Part shown: one piece after another, positions 13,147 to 21,979 of the stretch
Layout: every line of letters starts with the position of its first letter
Position numbering within the stretch: position 1 is the stretch's first letter
From: JAIPGX01 sp041650475
Lineage (GTDB): Bacteria; Babelota; Babeliae; Babelales; UASB340
NCBI GenBank assembly: GCA_041650475.1
Contig: JBAZLD010000014.1
Location: 1-37,124 of the forward strand
Reading direction: 5' to 3'
Length of the DNA: 37,124 nt
The notes under the pieces: generated by a model
What the model was told of the DNA's origin: nothing
What the model saw: the letters and a program-made list of their open reading frames with translations, nothing else
Databases searched by the model: none
Made by a program: the position numbers and the translations under genes

Positions 13147-14520
13147 TTACAACTCTAACAACTTTTCTCCAATTAAATTTACTTTACCAGCACCAACCGT
13201 CAAGAGTAAATCACCTTTTTTTAAATCATCTTTAACTATTTGTGTGATTTCTTCGTATGTTTTGTAATAAAATATTTTTAAATCAGAATTTTGTTTTTTA
13301 ATTTCTTCTACAAGTCTTACGCTTGTAATGCCTTCTATCGGGGCTTCACTTGCTGGATAAATATCTGTTATATACAAAGTATCTATTTCTTTTTTATTAA
13401 AAACATCTATAAATTCTTTCCACAGTTTTTGTGTTCGTGTAAATCTGTGTGGTTGAAATATTACGTGAAGTTTTTTATTTTTTTTATTTATAGCTATTTT
13501 TAATGTGTTGTGAATTTCTGTTGGATGATGACCATAATCATCAAAAATATCTGCCCCGTTGTAATTTCCCTTGTATTCAAATCGTCTTTCTATACCTTTA
13601 AAATTGTTTAAAGCATTTTGTATTTTTTCAAATGGTATATCGAGTTCTAAAGACAGTGCAGTTGCAGCCAAAGAATTTAATATATTATGTTCACCTGGCA
13701 TATTTAAAATAATTTGACCTAATTTTTGATTATTTTTGTAAATATTAAAAATAGTTTGTGATTTTTTAAGATCTATAACTTCACCTCTAATATCAGCGGT
13801 CTCGTCTAAACCATATTTTATTGTACTAATATGTGGTAATGGTAATATTGCTTTAACGCTAGGATCATCAATACATAAAAATGCTTTTCCATAAAATGGT
13901 AGTCGAGCTAAAAAATCTTTAAAAGTATTTTTTACGTCTTCAAGATCTTTGTAAGTATCAAGATGTTCGGCATCTATGTTTGTAACAATTGCAAAAGTTG
14001 GATTTAAATAAAGTAATGATTTATCGCTTTCATCTGCTTCAGCAATTAGCAAATTGCCTTCACCTAACTTTGCATTAGTTGAAATGTTTTTTAAAATACC
14101 GCCTATTATTACCGTCGGATCTAAGTTAGCTTCCATTAATATATGAGAAATCATGGAAGTTGTTGTTGTTTTTCCGTGTGAACCTGATACGGCAACACCA
14201 TACTTTGTGCGCATTAATTCGGCTAACATGATTGCTCTGGGTATTACAGGTATACCTTTTTCAAGTGCGGCTTGAACTTCTGGATTTTCTGGTTTTATGG
14301 CAGAAGAATAAACTAAAACATCAACATCTTTTATGTGTTCTGGACTGTGATCTGTATAAATTTTGCAACCAATTTCTGATAAATGTGCAATAATTTTTGA
14401 TTTTGTGCATTCATCGCAACCTGAAACAGTGTAACCCTTTAATTTTAATATTTGAGCTATCCCACTCATTCCTATACCACCGATGCCAATAAAGTGTAGG
14501 TGCTTACATTTTTTATACAT
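13147..14520 (-). CDS. murC: UDP-N-acetylmuramate-L-alanine ligase
   Basis: ATP-dependent ligase adding the first amino acid (L-Ala) of the peptidoglycan stem; cytoplasmic. The 457-residue sequence is full length. UDP-binding N domain HFIGIGGIGMSGIAQILKLKGY (about 9-30); P-loop AVSGSHGKTTTTSMIS; EADESDKSLL; central VTNIDAEHLDTY; MPGEHNILNSLAATAL; C-terminal FDDYGHHPTEI and FQPHRFTRT. The motifs single out MurC among the Mur ligases (GIGGxGMS, DDYGHHP). It lies 21 nt after an aminotransferase gene and 36 nt before the LRR gene. Its presence implies peptidoglycan or precursor synthesis despite genome reduction. Confidence 0.97.
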   Translation of the reverse strand: MYKKCKHLHFIGIGGIGMSGIAQILKLKGYTVSGCDECTKSKIIAHLSEIGCKIYTDHSPEHIKDVDVLVYSSAIKPENPEVQAALEKGIPVIPRAIMLAELMRTKYGVAVSGSHGKTTTTSMISHILMEANLDPTVIIGGILKNISTNAKLGEGNLLIAEADESDKSLLYLNPTFAIVTNIDAEHLDTYKDLEDVKNTFKDFLARLPFYGKAFLCIDDPSVKAILPLPHISTIKYGLDETADIRGEVIDLKKSQTIFNIYKNNQKLGQIILNMPGEHNILNSLAATALSLELDIPFEKIQNALNNFKGIERRFEYKGNYNGADIFDDYGHHPTEIHNTLKIAINKKNKKLHVIFQPHRFTRTQKLWKEFIDVFNKKEIDTLYITDIYPASEAPIEGITSVRLVEEIKKQNSDLKIFYYKTYEEITQIVKDDLKKGDLLLTVGAGKVNLIGEKLLEL

Positions 14521-14541
14521 TTGATGCTTTCTAATAAATTT

Positions 14542-15684
14542 TTATTTTAAAAAATTTTTAATTCTTTTTAAACCTTCTTTTAATACTAATGGGTCTCTTG
14601 CAAAACAAAGTCTTGCAAAAGATTCTCCACTTTGTCCAAAATAAATACCTGGAACTAAAGAAACTTTTGCTTGATTTAAAAGATTTAAACAAAGGTCGTT
14701 AGAATCCTTTTGTTGAGTTTTTAAGAAAAGATAAAAACCACCATCAGGATTTTGATATTCAAATATTTTTTCTTTTATTAAAGGTTCTAATTCTTTTTTT
14801 GTAATTTCTAAATTATTTTTTACAATTGTATGAAAATTTTGAATAATTTTTGGATGATCTAAAGCATATAAAGCTGCATATTGAGCAGGAATATTTGGGC
14901 AATTTAACATTGCATCTTGCGCTTGTCCAATAGCAACACATAATTTTTCTGGGACAACCAGATAGCCAATTCTCCAACCGCTCATGCCCAAATTTTTTGA
15001 AAAAGTATTTGCTTTTATTAGCCATTCAGATTGATTTATTAAATCTGCACATGATTCAAAGTCGTTACTAAATACATAATCTTTATATGCTTCATCTATT
15101 AGTATGTATATTTGTTTTTTGCTGCACCATTCGAGCAAATCCAAAATTGCTTTTTTATTTACTACTAAACCTAAAGGATTCCATGGGTTAGAAAATATTA
15201 AAATTTTTGTTTTAGGTGTTGCTGCCGCTTTAATTTTTTCTATATCTAAATCCCAAAATTTATTTTTACTATTGCTGGTACATGATACAAAAACGGGTTT
15301 ACATCTAACTATTTTTGTTATAGATGTATAAGCAAGATAAGCTGGTTCTGGAATTAAAACCTCATCTCCCGGTTCTAATATTGTTGAAAATGTTACGGCT
15401 ATTGCACCTGTGCATCCATGTGTTACTAATATTTGCTTTGGCAAAATATTAGTATTATTTTTTTTATTAATAACCTGAGCAATTTTTTCTCTTAAAGGCA
15501 TTATTCCCCATGCACTTTGATAAAAATCTGTTTTAGTTGTATCAAAAATTTCTTTAAGATGATCCTTTATTTGCTGAGGTATTCCATTTATTTTTAATGC
15601 TCCTTGAGACAAAGAAATATATTCATCATTATTTATTACTATACTTTCTATTCTTTTTATTCCAGATAAAGGTAAATTTAACAT
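14542..15684 (-). CDS. Class I/II PLP-dependent aminotransferase
   Basis: Fold-type I aminotransferase, 380 residues. PLP-site features: THGCTGAIAVTFSTIL (phosphate-binding loop), EPAYLAYTSI (aromatic stack), SNPWNPLGLVV (Asn of the NPxNPxG motif), ILIDEAYKDYVF (Asp/Tyr), TFSKNLGMSGWRIGYLV (Schiff-base Lys in SKNLGM), and a C-terminal substrate Arg in FARLCFARDPL. It resembles aspartate/aromatic or PatA-type aminotransferases; the exact substrate cannot be assigned. It starts 5 nt after the upstream membrane protein gene and precedes murC by 21 nt, so it may supply an amino or keto acid for wall synthesis, but this is inference. Confidence 0.9.
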   Translation of the reverse strand: MLNLPLSGIKRIESIVINNDEYISLSQGALKINGIPQQIKDHLKEIFDTTKTDFYQSAWGIMPLREKIAQVINKKNNTNILPKQILVTHGCTGAIAVTFSTILEPGDEVLIPEPAYLAYTSITKIVRCKPVFVSCTSNSKNKFWDLDIEKIKAAATPKTKILIFSNPWNPLGLVVNKKAILDLLEWCSKKQIYILIDEAYKDYVFSNDFESCADLINQSEWLIKANTFSKNLGMSGWRIGYLVVPEKLCVAIGQAQDAMLNCPNIPAQYAALYALDHPKIIQNFHTIVKNNLEITKKELEPLIKEKIFEYQNPDGGFYLFLKTQQKDSNDLCLNLLNQAKVSLVPGIYFGQSGESFARLCFARDPLVLKEGLKRIKNFLK

Positions 15685-15689
15685 TTTAC

Positions 15690-16214
15690 TTATATCCTTA
15701 TATTTAAGAGAATTATTAAATCTTTATGTGCGAAGTACACAAGAGTAAAAAAACTTAAACAAATAATCAAGGCTCTAATGATTTTATGGAACAAATATTC
15801 GTTAAAATTTTGATACCCTACAAAAAATTTATAAAAAGTTCCTAAAAAACTTATAGAAATTATTAGCCATCCTGGCCAAGGCGAGTAAATAATTTGAAAT
15901 AATAAATGTGTTATTAAAGTATTAAAATAAGCCCAAGGTGTAAAAAAATAAGTAAAAATATTTAATAAAACAGCTCCTGACCACAAAAATATTTCTGGAT
16001 AATGTAATTTTTTTTTTCTTATAAATTCATAAGGAATACCTAAAAAAATTTTGCCATGATTTGCAGAAAAACAAAGAATATAAAAACTCCAAACTAAAAG
16101 AGTAGAGTGAATGGATGCTGCAATACTAAGTTTGGTTGTAAAGCATAGGGTAATAAAAGATAAAATTATTAAAACTAGAAAAAATTTTAAGGTAGGTGTT
16201 AGATATTTTTTCAT
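15690..16214 (-). CDS. Multi-pass membrane protein, unknown function
   Basis: 174 residues, not recognised. Five hydrophobic segments: about 8-28 (FFLVLIILSFITLCF), 32-50, 75-95 (IFLWSGAVLLNIFTYFF), 100-130 and 147-168. A conserved-looking polar loop NHGKIFLGIPYEFIRKKKLHYPE lies between segments 2 and 3. Aromatic-rich, no catalytic motif seen. First protein gene of the aminotransferase-murC-LRR unit; it starts 92 nt after tRNA-Ala and ends 5 nt before the aminotransferase gene. Co-transcription with murC suggests a cell-envelope role, as inference only. Confidence 0.75.
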   Translation of the reverse strand: MKKYLTPTLKFFLVLIILSFITLCFTTKLSIAASIHSTLLVWSFYILCFSANHGKIFLGIPYEFIRKKKLHYPEIFLWSGAVLLNIFTYFFTPWAYFNTLITHLLFQIIYSPWPGWLIISISFLGTFYKFFVGYQNFNEYLFHKIIRALIICLSFFTLVYFAHKDLIILLNIRI

Positions 16215-16275
16215 TTTTTCCCCTCGAACCCCCGTATTTGTCTAAATTTATTTAGTCTTTAGGCACCTGTATTGG

Positions 16276-16312
16276 CCACGCCATACGAAGCCACCTGGGC
16301 GTAGTATGGTGG
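16276..16312 (-). repeat. GC-rich palindromic element abutting the tRNA-Ala 3' end
   Basis: CCAC-(GC)-CATAC at 16276-16286 pairs with GTATG-GTGG at 16304-16312, with an inner GCC/GGC stem around ACCTG. It is strikingly GC-rich for this genome and its outer arm uses the CCA end of the tRNA. It may be a dispersed palindromic element or a processing/termination structure. Confidence 0.45.
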
Positions 16313-16382
16313 AGCTAACCGGGATCGAACCGGTGACCTCATGAATGCCATTCATGCGCTCTACCAACTGAGCTATAGCCCC
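16307..16382 (-). tRNA. tRNA-Ala (GGC)
   Basis: Read on the minus strand: acceptor GGGGCTA pairs with TAGCTCC including G3-U70, the alanine identity pair; TA; D arm GCTC-AGTTGGTA-GAGC; anticodon arm CATGA-ATGGCAT-TCATG with anticodon GGC; T arm ACCGG-TTCGATC-CCGGT; discriminator A; encoded CCA. 76 nt. Confidence 0.96.
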
Positions 16383-16537
16383 AAAAAAAAATAATTTCAA
16401 GATAAAATCAAGTCTACGAAAACTCTTTAAAAAGCGCAAGATTTTTTAAACTTATTTTTTACTGCTTTTAATCGTGTTAAAATAATATTTAATGTTTTTA
16501 TTATTATAATTAACTTAAGTTGTGAAAGAAAAATTAT

Positions 16538-17941
16538 ATGAATAAAAAATTTTTAATTTTTTTAAAAGAAATAAAAAATATTTTGCAAGAAATTATAAAA
16601 AATGCTGGGACCCCATATCTTGTGGGGGGTTCTGTGCGTGATTATATTTTGGATAGAGATATAAAAGATGTTGATATTGAGGTACATAATATAGATTTAC
16701 AAGTTCTTGAAAATGTTTTAAAAAAATTTGGAATAATTAAACTTGTTGGAAGACAATTTGGTGTTTTGCGTTTGCAAAATTACGATATTGATTGGTCATT
16801 GCCCAGAAAAGACAGTATCGGCAGAAAGCCGTCAGTTGAGATAAATCCAAATATGACAATAGAAATGGCATGCAAAAGACGTGATTTGACTATGAATGCA
16901 ATGGCTATTGATTTAAGTATTGTTTGCAAAAATAATTTTGAAATAAAAAATTTAAAAATTATAGATCCATATGGTGGTATTCAAGATATAAAAGAAAAAA
17001 AATTAAGAGCTGTAGATACAAAATTGTTTTTAGAAGACCCATTAAGATTTTTTCGTGTTATGCAGTTTATTGGAAGATTTGAATTTTTTCCGGATGCTGA
17101 ATTAAATAATTTGTGCAAAAAAATGGATCTTTATGATCAAGCAACAGGAGTTCCAATAGCAAAAGAAAGAATTGGTGATGAAATAAAAAAACTTTTTTTA
17201 AAATCAAAAAGACCTTCTCTTGGTTTCCGCTGGTTGCAAGAAATTGATAGATTAAGAGAAATATTTCCTGAAATTTATAATTTAATTGGTGTTAAACAAA
17301 GGCCTGATTATCATCCGGAAGGTGACGTTTTTGAACATACAATGCAAGCTTTAGATTTAGCAGCAATTTTTGAAAACTATAATGATAATGATGAAAAATA
17401 TATGATTATGTTAGGCGTCTTGTGCCATGATTTAGGAAAAGTTGTTGTTACTGACGAAGAGTTACATGCTAAAGGGCACTGTGAACAGGGTGTGCCATTG
17501 AGCAAAAAACTTTTAAAACGTTTTACTCAGGATCAATCCTTGATTAATGCTGTTTGCAAAATAGTACATTATCATATGCAGCCCTTTCTTTTGTTAAAAC
17601 AAAAATCAAAATTAAATGCTTTTAAAAGATTGGCTTTAAAAATTGCTCCTCAAATAAATTTAAGACAACTTGCTTTAGCAAATCTTTTTGACGTACAAGG
17701 ACGTGGATTAAATGGTGCGTCATTGGCAAATAAGTATTTAGATATTTTAGAAAATTTTTTAAAAAAAGCAGAACAAGCTCAAGTGATACATGGGCCAGAA
17801 AAGCCTGTTTTATTTGGGCGACATTTAATGGATGTTGTTGCACCTGGGCCAAAGATGGGGGCGTTGTTAAAAAAAGCTTATTTGATTCAAATTGAAGAGG
17901 GCATTAAAGACATTGAAGCATTAAAAAAAAGAGTCTTGTAA
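16538..17941 (+). CDS. cca: CCA-adding enzyme / poly(A) polymerase-family nucleotidyltransferase with HD domain
   Basis: Class II nucleotidyltransferase that builds or repairs tRNA 3' CCA ends. The 467-residue protein has the head motif PYLVGGSVRDYILDRDIKDVDIEV (metal Asp pair DVDIE), VGRQFGVLRL, the RRDLTMNAMAIDL motif and EDPLRFFRVMQFIGRF. Residues about 262-380 form an HD phosphohydrolase domain (HPEGDVFEHTMQALDL, LCHDLGKVVVT, GHCEQGVPLSKKLL, IVHYHM). The HD-containing layout is like E. coli Cca; a PcnB-type polymerase is less likely because of the HD domain. Both tRNAs in this window already encode CCA, so the enzyme may act mainly in repair here. It ends at a bidirectional terminator. 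Confidence 0.9.
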   Translation: MNKKFLIFLKEIKNILQEIIKNAGTPYLVGGSVRDYILDRDIKDVDIEVHNIDLQVLENVLKKFGIIKLVGRQFGVLRLQNYDIDWSLPRKDSIGRKPSVEINPNMTIEMACKRRDLTMNAMAIDLSIVCKNNFEIKNLKIIDPYGGIQDIKEKKLRAVDTKLFLEDPLRFFRVMQFIGRFEFFPDAELNNLCKKMDLYDQATGVPIAKERIGDEIKKLFLKSKRPSLGFRWLQEIDRLREIFPEIYNLIGVKQRPDYHPEGDVFEHTMQALDLAAIFENYNDNDEKYMIMLGVLCHDLGKVVVTDEELHAKGHCEQGVPLSKKLLKRFTQDQSLINAVCKIVHYHMQPFLLLKQKSKLNAFKRLALKIAPQINLRQLALANLFDVQGRGLNGASLANKYLDILENFLKKAEQAQVIHGPEKPVLFGRHLMDVVAPGPKMGALLKKAYLIQIEEGIKDIEALKKRVL

Positions 17942-17950
17942 AATTAAAAT

Positions 17951-17984
17951 AAAAAACGCTTAGCAAATTTGCTAAGCGTTTTTT
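17951..17984. terminator. Bidirectional terminator after cca
   Basis: Perfect 17+17 palindrome AAAAAACGCTTAGCAAA/TTTGCTAAGCGTTTTTT between the convergent ends of cca (+) and the Glu/Gln-rich protein gene (-). Confidence 0.88.
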
Positions 17985-18013
17985 ATTTTAATTTTATGTA
18001 ATTATTAAGCTTA

Positions 18014-18601
18014 TTAAGCAGCAGGCATTGTTTCTTCTATTGGGGTTTGATCTTCTTCGTCTTCTGGCATATCTTTTAGTAATTCTTCAAGTTCTTGATA
18101 AAATTTTTGCATTTCTTCTTCTGTAGGTTCTTTAACCTCTTCTTCTTTAGGGGCTTCTGTTTGTTTTGCTTGTTCTGGTTCTGCTGGCAAAGCTTTAGCT
18201 TTTTCTGCTTGCAAGTTTGAATTTTTTACTTTTTCTTCTTGAGTTAAGTCAGATTCTTTTTGATCAACTTCTTTGTTTTCTATTTCTTTTGATTCAGTTT
18301 GTTCTGGTTGTGCTACAACTTGATCTTCTTGTTTAACAGGTGTTTCCACTGCTTGTTCTTCTGTTTGCTCTTGAGATTGAGAAGGTTCTAGTTCTTGATC
18401 ATCCTGAGCGGGTTGAACTTCTTCTTGAACTGAGACAGTAGTTTCTTTAGCTTCTTTGTTTTTAGATACTTCTTTTTTAACTGCAGTTTCTTGCATTGGT
18501 GTTTGTTCAGGTGGTGTTTGCTCTTGAGCTATTTGCTCTTGCGCAAAAATTATTCCTGAAGTTTGAAATATTAATGCTAATAATAAAGCTATTTTTTTCA
18601 T
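18014..18601 (-). CDS. Secreted Glu/Gln-rich low-complexity protein
   Basis: 195 residues from the ATG at 18601, which has AGGAAGG upstream; a start 6 codons earlier is possible but less well placed. Signal peptide KKIALLLALIFQTSGIIFA, predicted cleavage before QEQ. The mature part is almost entirely E, Q, K, T, P and A (EQT-type repeats such as EQIAQEQTPPEQTP), strongly acidic towards the end (LLKDMPEDEEDQTP). Probably disordered; no domain recognised. It is isolated: a terminator on its downstream side and a 240-nt AT-rich gap upstream. It could be a periplasmic spacer or surface protein; function unknown. Confidence 0.75.
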   Translation of the reverse strand: MKKIALLLALIFQTSGIIFAQEQIAQEQTPPEQTPMQETAVKKEVSKNKEAKETTVSVQEEVQPAQDDQELEPSQSQEQTEEQAVETPVKQEDQVVAQPEQTESKEIENKEVDQKESDLTQEEKVKNSNLQAEKAKALPAEPEQAKQTEAPKEEEVKEPTEEEMQKFYQELEELLKDMPEDEEDQTPIEETMPAA

Positions 18602-18793
18602 ATTTTCCTTCCTATTCAAAAATTAACATTCTATTTTACTTACATCTATTTTATTTACACGCACATAGATTATTTTTAAAAAAATATTCTAATATAATTT
18701 TATTATAGTTTTTTTAAATTATTTTAAAAACGGGTAACAACTAATTTATTATGTTTATTTTACAAATAATAATTAAATTAGTCAAATTAAGGT

Positions 18794-18848
18794 AAAAAGC
18801 CAATTATTTATTAAAAAATTTAAGTTTCTAATAAATAATTGGCTTTTT
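18794..18848 (-). terminator. Terminator of the ftsH-rpmB-rpsT-VOC unit
   Basis: Long stem AAAAAGCCAATTATTTATTA paired with its complement around a 15-nt loop, with a T-run on the minus strand, 12 nt past the VOC-gene stop. Confidence 0.75.
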
Positions 18849-18860
18849 TTAAGAAAAAAT

Positions 18861-19457
18861 TTATTTTTTAGGAAAATGCTTTTTTAACCATATTTTTGAA
18901 TATTTTTTTGCAGCTCGTCGTAAAATACCGAAATGTTTTAAATTTGCTACCATTTTATCCAAAAGCTCTTTTTCACTAAAAGTTTTTCCAGATGGATCTT
19001 TTAAATTTATTGGCGTACCGCAAAAAACATTGTTATTCTTTGCTACAAAATTTTCTATTGGTTGAGCGAATGTCAATAAAAAACCAAAAGGATCTTTTAT
19101 TGCAAACGTTCTGTCGCCCCAAGGTTGATTTTGGAGTTCATGCAAGATTTGAACCCCCTTTTTATTACATTTTTGAAAATACTTTTCTAGCCCCTTTTTC
19201 ATTTCAACATAGAGCCCTGTACACCTACTTGCACATCTTTTTATAAAGCTAAACTCTGCCAATTCTTCTACGTGTGGGGTGCGAAACATTATGCTACATT
19301 TGCCTTTTTTTAATAAGGCATAAACAAATGTTTGTTCAGAATGTTCTTCCTTTTGTACCATTGATTCAACAATGTCAAAAGCCAATTTTTCAGTATAAAA
19401 TTTTATTGCTGTTTCTACTGAATCTACAACCAAAACTGGTGTACTATTTTTCATCAT
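18861..19457 (-). CDS. VOC (glyoxalase/bleomycin-resistance) fold protein
   Basis: 198 residues. Residues about 1-135 form a VOC-type domain: PVLVVDSVETAIKFYTEKLAFDIVES, then KGKCSIMFRTP, GLYVEMKKGLEKYFQKCNKKG, and DRTFAIKDPFGFLLTFAQPIE (the DPxGFxLTFAQ strand). Such domains bind metals and act as lyases, dioxygenases or drug-binding proteins; the reaction here is unknown. Residues 140-198 are a basic helical extension (HFGILRRAAKKYSKIWLKKHFPKK) not typical of VOC proteins. Two adjacent ATG codons are possible starts (GGGGAG upstream of the first). It follows rpsT by 41 nt and ends at the 18794-18848 terminator. Confidence 0.8.
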   Translation of the reverse strand: MMKNSTPVLVVDSVETAIKFYTEKLAFDIVESMVQKEEHSEQTFVYALLKKGKCSIMFRTPHVEELAEFSFIKRCASRCTGLYVEMKKGLEKYFQKCNKKGVQILHELQNQPWGDRTFAIKDPFGFLLTFAQPIENFVAKNNNVFCGTPINLKDPSGKTFSEKELLDKMVANLKHFGILRRAAKKYSKIWLKKHFPKK

Positions 19458-19498
19458 AATAAACTCCCCATCTCCATTACTACTATAAAATTAAACTA

Positions 19499-19777
19499 TT
19501 ATGCTTTTTGTTTTTTTTCTAAAGCTGCGACCTTTTTTGCTAAACGACTTATTTTACGTGTAGCAGTATTTTTTTTAAAAACTCCTTTTCCTACGGCTCT
19601 TGCTATTTTTGCTTCAGCAGTTTTGAGCATGTTTTTTGCTAAAACCGCATCATTTTTTTCTAATGCTATTTCTACCTTTTTTTCCATTGTTTTTACTTCA
19701 GATTTTCTTGCTGTATTATTAATGCGTCTTACCTGATTTGTTAAAACTCTTTTTTTAGCTGATTTTTTATTTGCCAT
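19499..19777 (-). CDS. rpsT: 30S ribosomal protein S20
   Basis: Primary 16S-binding small-subunit protein. 92 residues, Lys/Ala-rich helical, with the S20 start ANKKSAKKRVLTNQVRRINN and the pattern LKTAEAKIARAVGKGVFKKNTATRKISRL. Normal length. It is 37 nt after rpmB and in the same direction, within the ftsH-rpmB-rpsT-VOC unit. Confidence 0.97.
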   Translation of the reverse strand: MANKKSAKKRVLTNQVRRINNTARKSEVKTMEKKVEIALEKNDAVLAKNMLKTAEAKIARAVGKGVFKKNTATRKISRLAKKVAALEKKQKA

Positions 19778-19814
19778 TTATTTATTCCCAATATTTATTA
19801 TTTTTCAAAAATTT

Positions 19815-20012
19815 TTATATAACTTTTTCAACTTTTCCGCATTTTATGCATTTGGTGCAAACAGCGCCACGACGAACACTTTTTTCGCCTTTTAATGTGA
19901 AACGAATAACGTGAACATTAGGATAAATCCAACGTTTTGTTTTATTGTTTGCATTACTTACTGTGTGACCAATTTTAGGTCTTTTGTCGCATATAACACA
20001 AATATTTGCCAT
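19815..20012 (-). CDS. rpmB: 50S ribosomal protein L28 (zinc-binding form)
   Basis: 65 residues. Starts MANICVICDKRPKIGHTVSNAN, continues TKRWIYPNVHVIRF and SVRRGAVCTKCIKCGKV. It has CxxC pairs at both ends (CVIC, and CTKC followed by a further Cys), so it is the zinc-ribbon C+ version of L28 rather than the C- version. AGGGAAC precedes the ATG. It lies between ftsH and rpsT. Confidence 0.96.
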   Translation of the reverse strand: MANICVICDKRPKIGHTVSNANNKTKRWIYPNVHVIRFTLKGEKSVRRGAVCTKCIKCGKVEKVI

Positions 20013-20104
20013 TTTGCATGTTCCCTTTGTTTAATTTTAATATTATAAAATCTAATTTAAGTTAAATTCTAGCAAAAAAAAGAATTTTTTAAAAGATCTT
20101 AAAT

Positions 20105-21979
20105 CTATTCTTTAATTTGCCAATTGTGATTTTGTCTTGGTTCTAAATTTAATAACTTATAAACTTCTTCTGCTTGTAATGTTTCTTTTTCTAACAGTGT
20201 TGTTGCTAACAAATTGAGCTTATCTTTATTGTCTGATAAAAGCTTTAATGCATCTTGATAGCATGAATTTATTTTTTTTTCAATTTCCAAATCAACCTTT
20301 TCGGCTGTTTTGTCTGAATGAACTCGCATTTGTTGCATATCTCTTCCTAAATAAGGGTGTTCTTTTGTTTCATCAAAAACAATGGGTCCAAGCGGAGACA
20401 TACCAAATTGAGTTACCATTATTCTCGCTATTTTTGTTGCTTGAGCTATATCGTTTGCAGCACCACTGGTTTGAATATTAAAAATTATTTTTTCAGCTAA
20501 AAGGCCGCCTAAAGCAACCATAATTCTAGAAGTCATCTCTTTTTCGGTAAACGTATATTTATCACTTTCAGGCAAAGACCAAGAAACACCAAGAGCTCTA
20601 CCTCTTGGAATAATTGATACTTTATGGAATGGGTCTATATCGGGTAATAGGACATTTAATAAAGTATGACCCGATTCATGATAAGCTGTTCTTTTTTTAT
20701 CTTCAGCAGAAATAACAAGAGTTTTTCTCTCTGCACCCATTAATAATTTGTCTCTTGCTTTTTCAAATTCATCAAGAGTAACACTTTTTTTATCTAATTT
20801 TGATGCAATTAATGTTGCCTCGTTTATTAAGTTTTCAAGATCTGCGCCACTAAAACCAGGAGTTCCTCGGGCAATTTTTTCTAGCTCTACACTTGGGTCC
20901 AATTTTACATTTCTTGAATGAACTTGCAAAATTTGAACTCTACTTGTTAAATCTGGATATGGAACTTCAATGATTCTATCAAAACGGCCTGGCCTTAAAA
21001 GAGCTTTATCTAAAACATCAGGTCTATTTGTTGCCGCCAAAACAATAACTGCACCGTGTTGAGTTGAAAATCCGTCCATTTCGGATAACAATTGATTTAG
21101 AGTTTGTTCTCTTTCATCATTTCCACCGCCAAGACCAATGCCTCTTTGTCTTCCTACTGCATCTATTTCATCTATAAACACGATGCAAGGAGCGTGTTTT
21201 TTTGCTTGAACAAAAAGATCTCTAACTCTAGAAGCTCCAATACCAACAAAAACTTCAACAAAATCTGAGCCACTTATGCTAAAAAATGGACAACTTGCTT
21301 CACCTGCAACCGCTTTTGCTAATAAAGTTTTACCATTTCCCGGCGCTCCGGTTAATAGGATACCGCGAGGTATTTTTGCTCCTAATTTAGAAAATTTTGC
21401 AGGATTTTTTAAAAATTCAATTATATCTTTTAAGTCTTCTTTAGCTTCTTGCTCTCCTGCTACATCTTTAAATGTAGTATTTATAGTATTTGGAGAGAAA
21501 AATTTAGCTTTACTTTTACCTATGTTAAATATTTTTCCAGCTCCCCCATTGCCGCCCTGGCTTTGTCGTAAATACATGAATAAAAAAAATAATAACGATA
21601 ATAATATTAATGGTAATAATGGAGCCAAAATGTAAGCACCCCAAGAATTCTTTTCTAGTGGAAACACACTCATTGTAACATTATGCTCTTTTAGTTGAGT
21701 CCATAATTTTTCATTTGGTATTACATATGTTTCAAAAAGTTTTCCATTTGTAAGTTTTCCTTTTAAATATTGACCTTGAATTTCTACGGATTCAATTTGA
21801 TTAGATTCCATAAAGTTTAAAAATTTTGAATAATTTATGGATTCGATTTGTTTGTTCATATTTTGGTTGTACCAAAATAAATAGCCCATTATTACTCCTA
21901 AAAGTAGAAGTAAAAGCCACAAAGCATTAGGCCCTTTTTTATTTAAAATTGTTTTTTTTTGATTTGTGTTTTTATTCAT
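20105..21979 (-). CDS. ftsH: ATP-dependent zinc metalloprotease FtsH
   Basis: Membrane-anchored AAA+ protease that degrades membrane and short-lived cytosolic proteins as a hexamer. 624 residues. Two membrane segments (about 18-36 and 113-137) flank an extracytoplasmic domain; a Gly-rich linker follows. AAA domain: Walker A TGAPGNGKT (210-218), pore motif VFVGIGASRVRD, Walker B IVFIDEID (266-273), SRH ATNRPDVLDKALLRPGRFDR. Protease: HESGH zinc motif at 434-438 (AYHESGHTLLN), later GGLLAEKIIF and the third-ligand region SGAANDIAQATKIAR. All catalytic motifs are intact. It is the first gene of the unit running into rpmB (92-nt gap), rpsT and the VOC gene. Confidence 0.97.
   Translation of the reverse strand: MNKNTNQKKTILNKKGPNALWLLLLLLGVIMGYLFWYNQNMNKQIESINYSKFLNFMESNQIESVEIQGQYLKGKLTNGKLFETYVIPNEKLWTQLKEHNVTMSVFPLEKNSWGAYILAPLLPLILLSLLFFLFMYLRQSQGGNGGAGKIFNIGKSKAKFFSPNTINTTFKDVAGEQEAKEDLKDIIEFLKNPAKFSKLGAKIPRGILLTGAPGNGKTLLAKAVAGEASCPFFSISGSDFVEVFVGIGASRVRDLFVQAKKHAPCIVFIDEIDAVGRQRGIGLGGGNDEREQTLNQLLSEMDGFSTQHGAVIVLAATNRPDVLDKALLRPGRFDRIIEVPYPDLTSRVQILQVHSRNVKLDPSVELEKIARGTPGFSGADLENLINEATLIASKLDKKSVTLDEFEKARDKLLMGAERKTLVISAEDKKRTAYHESGHTLLNVLLPDIDPFHKVSIIPRGRALGVSWSLPESDKYTFTEKEMTSRIMVALGGLLAEKIIFNIQTSGAANDIAQATKIARIMVTQFGMSPLGPIVFDETKEHPYLGRDMQQMRVHSDKTAEKVDLEIEKKINSCYQDALKLLSDNKDKLNLLATTLLEKETLQAEEVYKLLNLEPRQNHNWQIKE

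Noticed and set aside
16248..16439. 63-codon frame on the minus strand covering tRNA-Ala
   Set aside because: It translates the tRNA itself and its flanking hairpin; a well-known false-ORF pattern.
20248..21635. 77- and 119-codon + strand frames
   Set aside because: Antisense shadows of ftsH, whose motifs are intact on the minus strand.
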